Source of the DNA: Methylocystis sp.
Lineage (GTDB): Bacteria > Pseudomonadota > Alphaproteobacteria > Rhizobiales > Beijerinckiaceae
Assembly (NCBI RefSeq): GCF_021731785.1
Contig: NZ_JAKFWS010000107.1
Coordinates: 1-53,875, forward strand
Reading direction: 5' to 3'
DNA length: 53,875 nt
Of the stretch, positions 1 to 8,065 are shown in pieces; position 1 is the stretch's first letter, and each line of letters starts with the position of its first letter. The notes below the pieces were generated by a model that had not been told where the DNA came from, made no database searches, and saw only the letters and a list, made by a program, of their open reading frames with translations. Position numbers and translations under genes: made by a program.

Positions 1-2
1 AA

Positions 3-542
3 GAGCTGACCGACGATTTCTGGTGGATCGTCCGAAGCCGTTTCACCTGGCTCTTCATTTACATGCTGGCCGCTTTCGTCACCTCCTCCGTCCTCAAGAC
101 CTTCCAGTTGCAGCTCGAACAGATGGTCGCGCTAGCCGTGCTCGGGCCGATGGTCGCGGGGCAAGGGGGAAGCTCGGCGACGCAGACCATGACCGTAGCC
201 GTGCGGTCGCTCGCGACGCGGGAGCTTAACCGCGGCAACGCCTTGCGGATCATTTTCCGGGAGCTCGCCATAGGCGCGGTTAACGGCGCGGCCTTTGGCC
301 TGGTGACCGGGACCGTCGCCGCGACCTGGTTTCACAATATCGGCCTTGGCCCGGTTATGGCCCTGGCGATGTTCACCAATCTGGTCGCCGGCGCGTTCGG
401 CGGCGTTGTCGTGCCTCTCGTCTGCGACCGGCTGAAATTCGACCCTGCAGTCTCCTCGGGGCCCTTTGTGACGACGATCACCGACGTCGTCGGCTACAGC
501 TCTTTCCTTACAATCGCCAGTTTGTGGTTCCATTTGGGCTGA
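3..542 (+). CDS. mgtE: Magnesium transporter MgtE, C-terminal part (5' end cut by window edge)
   Basis: This is the C-terminal membrane domain of an MgtE-type Mg2+ channel, which lets Mg2+ into the cell across the inner membrane. The reading frame is open from base 3, so the start, the N-terminal cytoplasmic domain and the CBS domains lie outside the window. The visible 179 residues contain the family signature MVAGQGGSSATQTMTVAVRS, followed by several hydrophobic helices and a conserved acidic end to the pore (FVTTITDVVGYSSF). The stop is TGA at 540-542. No terminator is evident before the next gene 53 bp downstream. The family call is firm; the exact substrate is inferred from the family. 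Confidence 0.93.
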   Translation, partial: ELTDDFWWIVRSRFTWLFIYMLAAFVTSSVLKTFQLQLEQMVALAVLGPMVAGQGGSSATQTMTVAVRSLATRELNRGNALRIIFRELAIGAVNGAAFGLVTGTVAATWFHNIGLGPVMALAMFTNLVAGAFGGVVVPLVCDRLKFDPAVSSGPFVTTITDVVGYSSFLTIASLWFHLG

Positions 543-595
543 GGCGCGGCGGCGCGTTTACGCTCCGTTACCGCCTGTGGAGATAATTTGACGAA

Positions 596-1609
596 ATGCG
601 CCCGTTGAAACGATTTCCTTCACGTGCCCTCGCCACCGGTTGCGTCGCCCTCGCTGCGGCGACGCTCGCCGGCTGCGGCAGTTCCTACGATCCGAGTTTT
701 TCGCGCCGGGCGCGGCTCCAGACCAGCGCCCCACTGATCAATCCCAAGCGCGATCCGAGCTTCCTCGCCTACGCCGTGCCGGAGACGGAACTTCATCGTT
801 TCCCCGCCACCCGCAGCGCCGAATTCGCCGTCCACGGTATCGACGTCTCGAAATATCAGGGGAATATCGACTGGGAGCAGGTGAAGGACGCCGGCGTCTC
901 CTTCGCCTTCATCAAGGCCACCGAAGGCGGCGACCGGGTCGACTCGAAATTCGCCTATAATTGGGCGGCGGCGAAGGCGGCCGGCGTGCCGCGCGGCGCC
1001 TATCACTTCGTTTACTGGTGTCGCCAGCCGCATGAAGAGATCGGCAATTTCGCCAGCGTCGTGCCGAACGAGCCGGACGCGCTGCCGCCCGTGCTCGACG
1101 TCGAGGCGACGCCGACGTCGGGAACCTGCAAACGCACCCTCTATCGCGAGGAAGTGCTGCGCGACATGAAGGACATGCTGACGCAGATGGAGCGCCACTA
1201 CGGCAAGAAGCCGATCATCTATTCCTCGGTCGACTTCTATCAGGCGATCCTGCATTCGAACGCTTTGTCCGAATATCCGATCTGGGTGCGCTCGACGAAA
1301 TACCATCCCAAAGTTCGCTACGGCGACCGCGACTGGACGTTCTGGCAGTATCGCTCCGACGGGCGCGTGCCGGGCATCACCGGCGCCGTCGACCAGAACA
1401 CGTTCAACGGCTCGGCCGATCAGTGGCGCAGCTGGCTCGCCTCAACCACCGGCATGCGGGCGGGGCCGGTCGCGGCGGCGCGCAGCCAGATCGACGATCG
1501 CGGCGCCAGCAAGCTTGTCGAGGACGATCCGGCAATGCTGTCGGGGGCCGAAAAGAGCGCCTATGACAGGGAGCCGGGCGCGCCCGTGCCGCCGAACGCG
1601 ATCCGATAG
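596..1609 (+). CDS. GH25 family lysozyme-like lipoprotein
   Basis: This is a probable peptidoglycan muramidase of glycoside hydrolase family 25, anchored as a lipoprotein. Residues 1-27 form a lipoprotein signal peptide ending in a lipobox LAGC, with Cys27 the lipidated residue. The catalytic domain starts near residue 80 with HGIDVSKYQGNIDW; Asp83, Asp168 and Glu170 (VLDVEAT) match the acidic active-site residues of the family. Other GH25 marks are FAFIKATEG and GAYHFVYW. The domain ends near residue 285, and a roughly 50-residue low-complexity tail follows. The gene stands alone between mgtE and rpmF. It may remodel the cell's own wall, since no phage genes are nearby. The family assignment is firm and the role is inferred. 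Confidence 0.9.
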   Translation: MRPLKRFPSRALATGCVALAAATLAGCGSSYDPSFSRRARLQTSAPLINPKRDPSFLAYAVPETELHRFPATRSAEFAVHGIDVSKYQGNIDWEQVKDAGVSFAFIKATEGGDRVDSKFAYNWAAAKAAGVPRGAYHFVYWCRQPHEEIGNFASVVPNEPDALPPVLDVEATPTSGTCKRTLYREEVLRDMKDMLTQMERHYGKKPIIYSSVDFYQAILHSNALSEYPIWVRSTKYHPKVRYGDRDWTFWQYRSDGRVPGITGAVDQNTFNGSADQWRSWLASTTGMRAGPVAAARSQIDDRGASKLVEDDPAMLSGAEKSAYDREPGAPVPPNAIR

Positions 1610-1716
1610 GGGAAAAAGAGGCAGGGGTAGCCAGAGGGCGAGATTTCGCGTATAGGCCCCGGGCCAGTTTCCGCCGCGCGGCGTTGTGCCCGCGCGTCCG
1701 TCGAGAGAGAGAATAA

Positions 1717-1905
1717 ATGGCCGTTCCGAAAAGAAAAACCTCGCCGATGAAGCGAGGCTTCCGCCGCTCCGCCGACGCCCTCAAGGCGCCGACCTATATC
1801 GAAGACAAAGATTCCGGCGAACTCCGCCGGCCGCATCACGTCGATCTCAAGACCGGCATGTATCGCGGCCGTCAGGTCCTGAAGCCGAAAGTCGTCGAGG
1901 AATAA
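1717..1905 (+). CDS. rpmF: 50S ribosomal protein L32
   Basis: This 62-residue basic protein is ribosomal protein L32 of the large subunit. It begins [20 protein letters not shown], the standard start of the family, and has the alphaproteobacterial continuation [19 protein letters not shown]. The zinc-binding Cys residues found in some L32 proteins are absent, as is usual in this bacterial group. The start ATG is preceded by GAGAGAGA, a suitable ribosome-binding site. A hairpin and T-run directly downstream terminate the transcript. A weak TATAGG -10-like hexamer lies at 1651-1656, but no convincing -35 was found. Confidence 0.97.
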   Translation: MAVPKRKTSPMKRGFRRSADALKAPTYIEDKDSGELRRPHHVDLKTGMYRGRQVLKPKVVEE

Positions 1906-1928
1906 GCGCTTCGACGCGTGAGGAAATG

Positions 1929-1956
1929 AAAGCGGGCCGCAAGGCTCGCTTTTTTT
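1929..1956 (+). terminator. Rho-independent terminator of rpmF
   Basis: AGCGGGCC (1931-1938) pairs with GGCTCGCT (1943-1950) around a GCAA tetraloop, with one G-T pair. A run of seven T follows (1950-1956). It lies 25 bases after the rpmF stop codon. Confidence 0.85.
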
Positions 1957-2083
1957 GGACAGTCATATGGGGATTAAATTTATGTTATTTCCAGGCGGTC
2001 AAGATTGCTGCGGCCACGCAAAGGTCTTGGCGTCTTCTGGAAATGGCGTGCTTGCGAGGTAAGATTCTGCGGAGGAAATACTC

Positions 2084-2587
2084 GTGAATAGCATATATCT
2101 AGCTATAATAAATTTTTTCGCAACATTGCTTGCAGCTATATTTGGATTTTATATTACATTGCGTCTCAAAGAGAGCTGGCTTGATGGAATATCTAGAGAT
2201 CAATTCAAGGCGCTGAGAAACATGATTGGCGCATTGCTTGCAGTTTGCCTCGGGTTTTTATTGATAACTGCAAAAAATAATTTTGATAAGAAAGTTGACG
2301 AGGTAAGAATGCAAGCGTCTAAGGTCATTCTATTGCATCGCGTGTTGGATTTGTTCGGCGACGAAGCCGACGCAGCGAGGACGAAAATAATACGCTCTAT
2401 GCAGGGCCAGATCGATCTATTGCAGGTCGCGAGCGACAATTACATTAACCAAAGGGAGGCTTTTAAGAAAGCCAAAATCGATTCCTTTCGCGAAGCAGTG
2501 CTCTCTTTAGAAGCGGAAGATCCGAAAAAATCATGGGCGAAGACGACCGCTCTTAATTTAACGCAAGAAATTACCGGTATAAAATGA
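2084..2587 (+). CDS. Bestrophin-like (DUF4239) membrane protein, N-terminal fragment before an in-frame TGA
   Basis: This is the N-terminal two thirds of a DUF4239 (bestrophin-like domain) membrane protein of unknown function. It starts at GTG 2084 behind a strong ribosome-binding site GGAGGA (2071-2076). Residues 3-27 and about 48-62 are hydrophobic. The stretch after the second helix (AKNNFDKKVDEV, then HRVLDLFGDEADAARTK) matches the middle of the family. The reading frame is closed by TGA at 2585-2587, but the same frame continues with the missing C-terminal membrane part up to 2845. The region is visibly richer in A and T than its neighbours, which suggests acquisition by transfer. The fragment could still be translated, but it lacks the last membrane helices. 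The family call comes from remembered sequence pattern. Confidence 0.7.
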   Translation: MNSIYLAIINFFATLLAAIFGFYITLRLKESWLDGISRDQFKALRNMIGALLAVCLGFLLITAKNNFDKKVDEVRMQASKVILLHRVLDLFGDEADAARTKIIRSMQGQIDLLQVASDNYINQREAFKKAKIDSFREAVLSLEAEDPKKSWAKTTALNLTQEITGIK

Positions 2588-2845
2588 AAAATCTATAACG
2601 ACTTGAACGCCAATATACCGCTGGAGGTGGTCATATTTCTGATCGCCTTGCTTGTGACGGTTTTTTTCAATTTTGGCGTCATCTCGCACAATCACTGGAC
2701 GGCGGCGGTTGGGCTTATCGCCGCGTCTATATGCGTCTCCGGGGCAATCTTTCTGCTAGTGGAGCTCGATCGGCCATTCCAAGGATTTTTCACCGTTCCA
2801 ACCGACCCTCTGAAATCCGCGGTAGATATTATTAAAACTGGCTAG
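2588..2845 (+). pseudogene. C-terminal remainder of the bestrophin-like (DUF4239) gene, cut off by TGA at 2585
   Basis: This is the continuation, in the same frame and with no gap, of the gene that begins at 2084. It encodes two hydrophobic segments (IPLEVVIFLIALLVTVFF and WTAAVGLIAASICVSGAIFL) followed by the typical DUF4239 ending LVELDRPFQGFF, a short spacer and PLKSAVDII. A TTG at 2603 could serve as a start, but no ribosome-binding site precedes it. One substitution (for example TGG or CGA to TGA) explains the split, so the pair is most simply one gene with a nonsense mutation. A sequencing error is also possible. The stop is TAG at 2843-2845. Confidence 0.7.
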
Positions 2846-2978
2846 TTTATACTCAAATATTTCTTCATTTGCTTCGGATCTAACTGTCTCTCTCAAGCAG
2901 AGCGGCCGTCAGCGCCGCCCCCCTTGCCCTTTGGCCGGACAGATCTCGCCAAAGCGATAGGCGTCGCCGTAGCGTCGA

Positions 2979-3782
2979 TCAGCGGCGCTGCTGGGCGATC
3001 GCGAGCAGCGGCAGCAGCAGCGCGCGCGGCGCCGCCGCCGAGCCCCAGACGAACATGCGGTTGACCAATCCCGGCACGATGACGCGCTTGCCGGCCATCA
3101 GCCCTTCATAGCCCTGGCGCGCCACTTCCGCCGCCGGCAGCATCGCCGGCTTCATCGCCCCCATGACGCCGGAAAAGTCGAAGCCGGCGCGCGCCTGAAA
3201 GCCGGTTTGCACCGGACCGGGGCAAAGGCACGCGACCTTCACGCCCGAGGGCTTCAATTCCTGCGACAGCGCTTCGCTGAATGAGCGCACATAGGCCTTG
3301 GTGGCGTAATAGACGGCGAAGCCCGGCCCCGGCATGAAGGCCGCGACCGAAGCGACATTGAGCACGCCGCCCTTCGCCGCGACGATCGACGGCAGAAAGC
3401 GCAGGGTCAGCGCAGTCAGCGCGCGCATGTTGAGATCGATGATCGCGAGTTGCTCGGAAGCGTCGAGTTCGATCGCCCGGCCCATGAGGCCGAAGCCTGC
3501 GTTGTTGACCAGGAAGTTTGGCGCGAGACCGGCTTCGGCGAGTCGCTCCGATAGAACGTCCGCAGCGCCTTGTTCGGTAAGATCGAGTTGGATCGGCAGC
3601 GGTCGCGCCGCGCCGTTCCCAGCGATTTCATCGGCCAGAGCCTCCAGCCGGTCGCCGCGCCGGGCGACGAGCGCGAGCTCATGGCCCTTGGCCGCAAAGA
3701 TGCGGGCAAGCTCCGCGCCGATCCCGTCCGACGCGCCGGTGATGATCGCGACCGGACGCATCCCTTCCGCCGTCCGCGTCAT
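2979..3782 (-). CDS. SDR family NAD(P)-dependent oxidoreductase
   Basis: This 267-residue short-chain dehydrogenase/reductase has the classical Rossmann motif TGASDGIGAEL near the N terminus, NNAGFG in the middle and the catalytic YYATK with an upstream Ser (NVASVAAF). The substrate cannot be read from the sequence. The tail resembles the subgroup that carries a hydrophobic C-terminal segment (APRALLLPLLAIA). The frame is open further upstream, but I chose ATG 3780-3782 because it overlaps the stop of the TerB-like gene as ATGA, which implies translational coupling. The longer form would begin with an Arg-rich stretch that is the shadow of the upstream gene. The two genes form a small minus-strand operon. 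Confidence 0.9.
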   Translation of the reverse strand: MTRTAEGMRPVAIITGASDGIGAELARIFAAKGHELALVARRGDRLEALADEIAGNGAARPLPIQLDLTEQGAADVLSERLAEAGLAPNFLVNNAGFGLMGRAIELDASEQLAIIDLNMRALTALTLRFLPSIVAAKGGVLNVASVAAFMPGPGFAVYYATKAYVRSFSEALSQELKPSGVKVACLCPGPVQTGFQARAGFDFSGVMGAMKPAMLPAAEVARQGYEGLMAGKRVIVPGLVNRMFVWGSAAAPRALLLPLLAIAQQRR

Positions 3783-4282
3783 GCGTCGCCAGCGTTGCGC
3801 GGCGACCAGGGGCCGCCGGGGGCCGGGGCGGCGGCGTCGCGGAACTCGCGGCGCAGCTCGACGCGCTCGCGGGTCGAGACGCCGAGCAATTCGGCGACGC
3901 GCCAGACGACATTCTCCTCGAATTCGTGCACTGCGCCGTCCGCATGCGCCATGTCCCAAAGCATGCCGATGATCTGGCGGCGCCCGTCCTCGTCGAGCCG
4001 GCGCTTCAAGACGCTGGTGAAGCGATAGAGGTCGACGGCGTCGCGCTCGCTCTCGCGCGCTGAGTCGATCAGTTCGGCCGCCTCGTCCCCTTCAAGGCCG
4101 AAGCGCGCCTCGACGAGCTGCCGGATACGGGCCTTCTCCTTGTCGTCGAATTCGCCGTCGATCGAGGCGATATGGACGAGAAGCGCCGCGGCGGCGAGCT
4201 GATAATCCTCGGCCTCAAAGGCCTTGGGCCGCTCGGCCTCGCCGGTGAGTTCGTTGATGAAGTTTTTTAGGGCGGAGAACAT
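3779..4282 (-). CDS. TerB-like (tellurite resistance/DjlA-type) cytoplasmic protein
   Basis: This 167-residue, mostly helical, acidic protein resembles the TerB/DjlA-type domain family. It has two related acidic helix-loop repeats: HIASIDGEFDDKEKARI near residues 36-52 and DMAHADGAVHEFEENVV near 114-130. Each carries the A/S-x-DGxx motif typical of the family. The start ATG 4280-4282 begins MFSALKNFINELTGE; upstream codons give low-complexity sequence without homology signs. It is the first gene of an operon with the SDR gene, overlapping by ATGA. The biochemical role of such stand-alone domains is not established; they are often called tellurite resistance proteins without direct proof. Confidence 0.85.
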   Translation of the reverse strand: MFSALKNFINELTGEAERPKAFEAEDYQLAAAALLVHIASIDGEFDDKEKARIRQLVEARFGLEGDEAAELIDSARESERDAVDLYRFTSVLKRRLDEDGRRQIIGMLWDMAHADGAVHEFEENVVWRVAELLGVSTRERVELRREFRDAAAPAPGGPWSPRNAGDA

Positions 4283-4502
4283 GGCGGCGAAGCTACCGGG
4301 GCGGGAGGTGCGTTGCGACCGGTATAGATCATGCGGAGGGGGAAGGGTAGCGGGGCCAACAGCCGGTCGGCGCAAATTGCCGCTTATAAGCCTAAGCGGT
4401 CATTCGTTCGGTCGTCGTCTGAGACATCTCCGATCTTTTGCAAGAAACTCTTGCCCGCGGGAAAACCCTATCGCCGCCATAAAAAGCGTCGCCGGCGTGG
4501 GA

Positions 4503-5759
4503 TCACGTCATTTGCATTCGCGCCATCAATTTGCATGCGACGTCGCCGAGCCGACGCGCAAAGTGTTCCAATGAGTATCTCTCTTCGTATAGCGCGCGCG
4601 TATCGCTCGCTGCCGGTTCGCTTCGTTCGCTCATGGCGCGACACTTGACCATGGCGGCGGCGAATTCGCTGGCGTCGTTCGCAATGTAGACGTTGCGAAG
4701 CCGCGACGGATCGATCTCCATGCCCCTGAAAGCCTTCGACGTCGCGACGATCGGCAGTCCGCTGGACAGAGCTTCCACGGTCTTGATTGAAAGGCCGTGC
4801 CCTTCTCTTGTCGGGAGGAGAATGATCGCTGCGTCGGCGTAGGCGGACTCTATGTCGGCGATCCTGCCCCGGAAAAGATTGCGATGTTGTTCATACAACG
4901 GCCTGTCACGCCTTTTCACGCCATCGGCGATGTCGCCAAAAATCGAAATCGACATTTCAGGCGCATGCGGCACAATACATTTCAGAAACCATCGGACGCT
5001 GATGTAGTTGGCGGCGTTGTCGCCTGCGACAAAAATAGCCCGATCGCCATTTTGGTCGGGAGCCACGGCGGCTATCGACGGATAGATCAGTTCGTGACGA
5101 GACTGAGGCAGAAGCTGGTCGAACGTCGCATATTCTTCTGAATTCAAGTGAATGCAAACGTCGGCGCGCCTGAGCCAGTCGAGTTCGGTCGCAAGCATGC
5201 TGTTATAGCGAACATGCGGCGGGATGCTAAACCCAGCGCGATTCCGTAACTCGTACTGCCGAGCCTGAATGTCGTGAGTGTCTAGCACGACGGGAACGCG
5301 GCGCCTTTCGCGCATTCTTTCGACGAAAGGCATCACGAAGAAATGGTTGGCGTGGATCAGGTCGATGGCGACCGTATCGAGCGCTTCGGGCAAAGGCGCG
5401 CGCTTCACGAGCTCCACTAGCCAGGTTGCGTGGTCGCCATGGATCAAGGGCAACCAACCGTCCTTTAGGAGCGTTGTCTTGAAGAGGTCCGCGATCGTGG
5501 CGGACGATTCATATCTTTCGTCGGCTGCGAGGTCCTGACTATGCAGCCTGTAGTTCTTCCAGCGTTCGCCGCGGCCGATCGAGGGCGTGACATCGTCCAT
5601 AAGCGCAACGGAGAGCACGCGCGCGCCAAGTTTGTTATAGGCCCTTATTTGACTTGCGATGACCTGGTGCGTTCCGCAGGAATGCCACGCAGGATGCACG
5701 ACCGCGATGGTCTTTCCCGATAGTGCGGCGCGGCCCGGACCTGATTGATGTATCGACAT
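4503..5759 (-). CDS. GT-B glycosyltransferase (glycosyltransferase family 1/4-like)
   Basis: This 418-residue protein has the layout of a GT-B glycosyltransferase, which moves a sugar from an activated donor to an envelope or secreted glycan. The N-terminal half carries IAVVHPAWHSCGTHQV and a DLIHANHFF segment typical of the acceptor domain. The C-terminal donor domain has AIILLPTREGHGLSIKTVEA, GLPIVATSKAFRG and a final helix YEERYSLEHFARRLGD. It starts 47 bp after the histidine kinase stop, on the same strand, behind AGAGGG, so it may belong to the two-component operon. Donor and acceptor are unknown. No other polysaccharide genes are nearby. A 126-bp gap with no recognised feature separates it from the next gene body. 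Confidence 0.85.
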   Translation of the reverse strand: MSIHQSGPGRAALSGKTIAVVHPAWHSCGTHQVIASQIRAYNKLGARVLSVALMDDVTPSIGRGERWKNYRLHSQDLAADERYESSATIADLFKTTLLKDGWLPLIHGDHATWLVELVKRAPLPEALDTVAIDLIHANHFFVMPFVERMRERRRVPVVLDTHDIQARQYELRNRAGFSIPPHVRYNSMLATELDWLRRADVCIHLNSEEYATFDQLLPQSRHELIYPSIAAVAPDQNGDRAIFVAGDNAANYISVRWFLKCIVPHAPEMSISIFGDIADGVKRRDRPLYEQHRNLFRGRIADIESAYADAAIILLPTREGHGLSIKTVEALSSGLPIVATSKAFRGMEIDPSRLRNVYIANDASEFAAAMVKCRAMSERSEPAASDTRALYEERYSLEHFARRLGDVACKLMARMQMT

Positions 5760-5806
5760 CCCGATGACCCTCTTTGGGTCCCCAAGGTCGGACTCACAGG
5801 AGACAT

Positions 5807-7105
5807 TTATTTGCTCAATTTGTTTCGTTTTGTTTCGAGTTCGGCTTTCGGCAGCGACACCCTTGCAATCAGGCCGCCGCCGGTCCGCTCATCCAACGTG
5901 AGGCGTCCGCCGTGAGCTTCCACGATCGCGCGCGCGATCGCCAAGCCCAGGCCAAATCCCTCGTTTACGTTCGAGGACGCGCCTACGTCTCCTCGCTCGA
6001 AAGGCTCGAGCATCGATTCCCTCTTTTCCTGGGGGATGCCCGGACCTCTGTCGACGACCTCGACAACCGCTGCTTCATCGCTTTCCAACAGCCGGACTTC
6101 GGGGCTTTTCCCGTATTTTATCGAATTGTCTATGAGGTTGGAGAACGCGCGCTCCAAATCTTCTGGACTGCCCAGAACGTTTACGTGATCGACTCCCTCG
6201 TAACGTGCGTCGGCGCCCACATCGCAGAACTGATCGACAACCGCCTGCAACAGACTCGCCAGATCCAGCGCCACTACCTCCTGCTGGAAACCGCCGCGCA
6301 AGTAATCCAGGCAGCCGCGGACCATCGCCTCCATCTGGTCGAGGTCACGCAGCAGTTTCACTTTCGTGTCGCTGCTTTCGATGTATTCGGCGCGAAGACG
6401 CATTCGCGTAATCGGAGTTCGAAGGTCGTGGCTAACGGACGTCAACATCCTCGTTCGTTGGGAGGCCATCTCCGCGATGCGACGCTGCATGCGGTTGAAG
6501 GCCCGCGTCGCCTTGCGGATCTCTGCGGGCCCGGTCTCCGCTAGCTGCGCCGGAACGCCGTCGAGCCCGAAGGATTCTGCAGCGTTTGCGAAATTCGTGA
6601 GGGGGCGCGTAAGCGACAGCGCGGCCCATAAGGCGAAGACGAACAGACTGATCGCGACGAAGCCGAGGGTGATTATCGCGAACCGAGAAAATCCAGGATG
6701 CCGGGTCGGAGCGTCCAGGACGAATTTCTGACCGTCGTGCAAGGACCCGCTAAATTGCTTGTCGTCATCGTGGGCTTCGATCTCGACTCCGACGGGAAGG
6801 CGAGATCGGAAATAGGCCGGATGACCCTTGTTGCGCGCGGCGACTCCAGGCGCTGAGAGCGCGACGTGAAACCCCGGAAGGTTTGCGTTAAAGGCTGTGG
6901 CGATCGCCGGCCTTTCGGCGGCCGAGGCGGCGTCCAACGCCGTCAGGGCCGCCACGACGATTGAGGCGCTCAGGTCCCGAGGGGCGCCGGGAACGGGTTC
7001 AGACAAGAAAAGGATCGCGGTCACCGCTGCGTGGAACAGGCCGACGCATAGGAGGAGGAGAAGTCCCAGCTGCACATTGATATTTCGGAGCGCAGACGAT
7101 CTCAC
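5807..7105 (-). CDS. Sensor histidine kinase, EnvZ-like, with HAMP domain
   Basis: This 432-residue inner-membrane sensor kinase pairs with the response regulator just upstream. It has a membrane helix at about 13-34, a periplasmic sensing region of about 105 residues, and a second helix at about 142-165. A HAMP domain covers about 165-217 and the H-box is SVSHDLRTPITRM with His226. The ATPase domain has N-box NLIDNSIKYG, G1 DRGPGIP and G2 GFGLGLAIARAIVEAHGG. All catalytic motifs look intact. The start ATG overlaps the regulator's stop by 4 bases (7102-7105), which indicates coupled translation. The signal sensed is unknown; the periplasmic part has no motif I recognise. Confidence 0.94.
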   Translation of the reverse strand: MRSSALRNINVQLGLLLLLCVGLFHAAVTAILFLSEPVPGAPRDLSASIVVAALTALDAASAAERPAIATAFNANLPGFHVALSAPGVAARNKGHPAYFRSRLPVGVEIEAHDDDKQFSGSLHDGQKFVLDAPTRHPGFSRFAIITLGFVAISLFVFALWAALSLTRPLTNFANAAESFGLDGVPAQLAETGPAEIRKATRAFNRMQRRIAEMASQRTRMLTSVSHDLRTPITRMRLRAEYIESSDTKVKLLRDLDQMEAMVRGCLDYLRGGFQQEVVALDLASLLQAVVDQFCDVGADARYEGVDHVNVLGSPEDLERAFSNLIDNSIKYGKSPEVRLLESDEAAVVEVVDRGPGIPQEKRESMLEPFERGDVGASSNVNEGFGLGLAIARAIVEAHGGRLTLDERTGGGLIARVSLPKAELETKRNKLSK

Positions 7106-7833
7106 TGAATGCTGACTTTCGCCGTGAACGTGTAGCCGATAGAGCGGACCGTCTGAATGTGCGCCGGGTCTCGCGGGTCATTCTCGATCTTTTGACGAAG
7201 CCGGCTGATCAGGATGTCCACGCTCCGCTCGGACGTTGACGCCGCCTTCAGTTCGTCGCGCGAGAATACTTTTCCGGGATTGCGGGAGAACGTCAGCAAC
7301 AGGTCGAATTCAGCGCTCGTCAGAATCACCCTTACGCCTGTCGGCCCCAACAGGCGACGCGCGGAAGGGTCCAAAAGAAAGCCGGAGAAACAATAGGCGT
7401 TAACTTGCTGGGCGGGTTCGATGCCCGGAGCCGTCCGCCGAAGGACGGCGCCGATTCGCGCGAGCAGTTCACGCGGAACGAAGGGTTTGACCAGATAATC
7501 GTCGGCGCCGAGTTCGATGCCGAGTATCCGGTCCGTGTCTTCGCCGCGCGCGGTTAACATGATCAATGGGGGGCTGCGTGTGTTCCGCAAGCGCATGCAG
7601 ATCGAAAATCCATCCTCATCGGGAAGGTTGACGTCGAGCACGATGAGATCGACCTGCGCGTTCGCGAGGACTTCATCCATCTGTTTGCCGTCTTGGGCGA
7701 CCATCACCTTAAACCCGTGGTCGCTAAGGTATTTCGATATGAGCGATCTGATTTCCTGATCGTCTTCTACGACGAGGATCAATCGCCCTTCGGCGGCGCT
7801 TGATGCGGTTTCGGTCAAGGTCGGGAGTTTCAT
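7102..7833 (-). CDS. OmpR-family response regulator
   Basis: This 243-residue transcription factor has an N-terminal receiver domain and a C-terminal winged-helix DNA-binding domain. The receiver has the acidic pair in VVEDDQE (residues 21-27), phospho-acceptor Asp67 in LIVLDVNLPDEDGF, Thr94 and Lys116 (DDYLVKPF). The effector domain shows LTSAEFDLLLTF, VFSRDELK and the recognition-helix region RSVDILISRLRQKIE, ending RSIGYTFTAKV. It is the first gene of a regulator-kinase-glycosyltransferase run. About 120 bp separate its start from the divergent ahcY control elements, so the two promoters share the 7834-8216 region. Target genes are unknown. Confidence 0.95.
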   Translation of the reverse strand: MKLPTLTETASSAAEGRLILVVEDDQEIRSLISKYLSDHGFKVMVAQDGKQMDEVLANAQVDLIVLDVNLPDEDGFSICMRLRNTRSPPLIMLTARGEDTDRILGIELGADDYLVKPFVPRELLARIGAVLRRTAPGIEPAQQVNAYCFSGFLLDPSARRLLGPTGVRVILTSAEFDLLLTFSRNPGKVFSRDELKAASTSERSVDILISRLRQKIENDPRDPAHIQTVRSIGYTFTAKVSIQ

Positions 7834-7952
7834 TTACTCGCGGCTCCGAGCGAGCGGCGAGTTCCAAGCCGAGGATTCCGCACAGCTGTGTCGAGATTCC
7901 GGCGCGTTTGTTTCGATTTGTTGCCGCGACTCTCCCTCTTCGGCGGATAGAC

Positions 7953-7968
7953 ATAAAGAAATCTTTAT
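7953..7968. promoter_or_regulatory. Candidate SahR-like operator upstream of ahcY
   Basis: A perfect inverted repeat, ATAAAGA (7953-7959) and TCTTTAT (7962-7968), is separated by two bases. A second TCTTTAT half-site follows at 7970-7976 and touches the -35 element. From memory, ATAAAG/CTTTAT palindromes are recognised by SahR, the S-adenosylhomocysteine-responsive repressor of ahcY and methionine-cycle genes in Proteobacteria. The palindrome is seen; the regulator assignment is inference. The surrounding 30 bases are strikingly AT-rich in a GC-rich genome. Confidence 0.6.
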
Positions 7969-7975
7969 ATCTTTA

Positions 7976-8004
7976 TTGCCATTCTCGGCCGCCCCTGCTA
8001 TAGG
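7976..8004 (+). promoter_or_regulatory. Sigma-70-type promoter of ahcY
   Basis: The -35 hexamer TTGCCA (7976-7981) and the -10 hexamer TATAGG (7999-8004) are 17 bases apart. Transcription would begin near 8011 and give a leader of about 205 bases. The candidate operator lies directly upstream and its third half-site touches the -35, as expected for a repressor site. Confidence 0.55.
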
Positions 8005-8052
8005 CTCGCTCCGAGCCGCCGGGCTGGACCGGCGGCGGGAATAGACTGAGCC
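8003..8052 (+). promoter_or_regulatory. Leader sequence with competing hairpins, upstream of ahcY
   Basis: Three pairings share bases. GGCTCG (8003-8008) can pair with CGAGCC (8012-8017). GCCGCCGG (8015-8022) can pair with CCGGCGGC (8029-8036) around a 6-base loop. GAGCC (8048-8052) could also pair with GGCTC (8003-8007). The 8-bp stem is the strongest. If transcription starts near 8011, only the latter stem lies fully in the RNA. I could not match it to the SAH or SAM-II riboswitch consensus. Confidence 0.3.
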
Positions 8053-8065
8053 GTTCCTTGGCGGG

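Noticed and set aside
2585-2587. TGA as selenocysteine codon in the bestrophin-like gene
   Set aside because: No SECIS-like hairpin was evident just downstream and the family has no known selenoprotein; nonsense mutation is simpler.
3783-3959. Longer N terminus for the SDR oxidoreductase
   Set aside because: The extra residues are Arg-rich and lie wholly within the TerB-like gene; the ATGA overlap supports the start at 3782.
8003-8060. SAH or SAM-II riboswitch before ahcY
   Set aside because: Hairpins exist, but the conserved loop and pseudoknot sequences of these riboswitches were not recognised.
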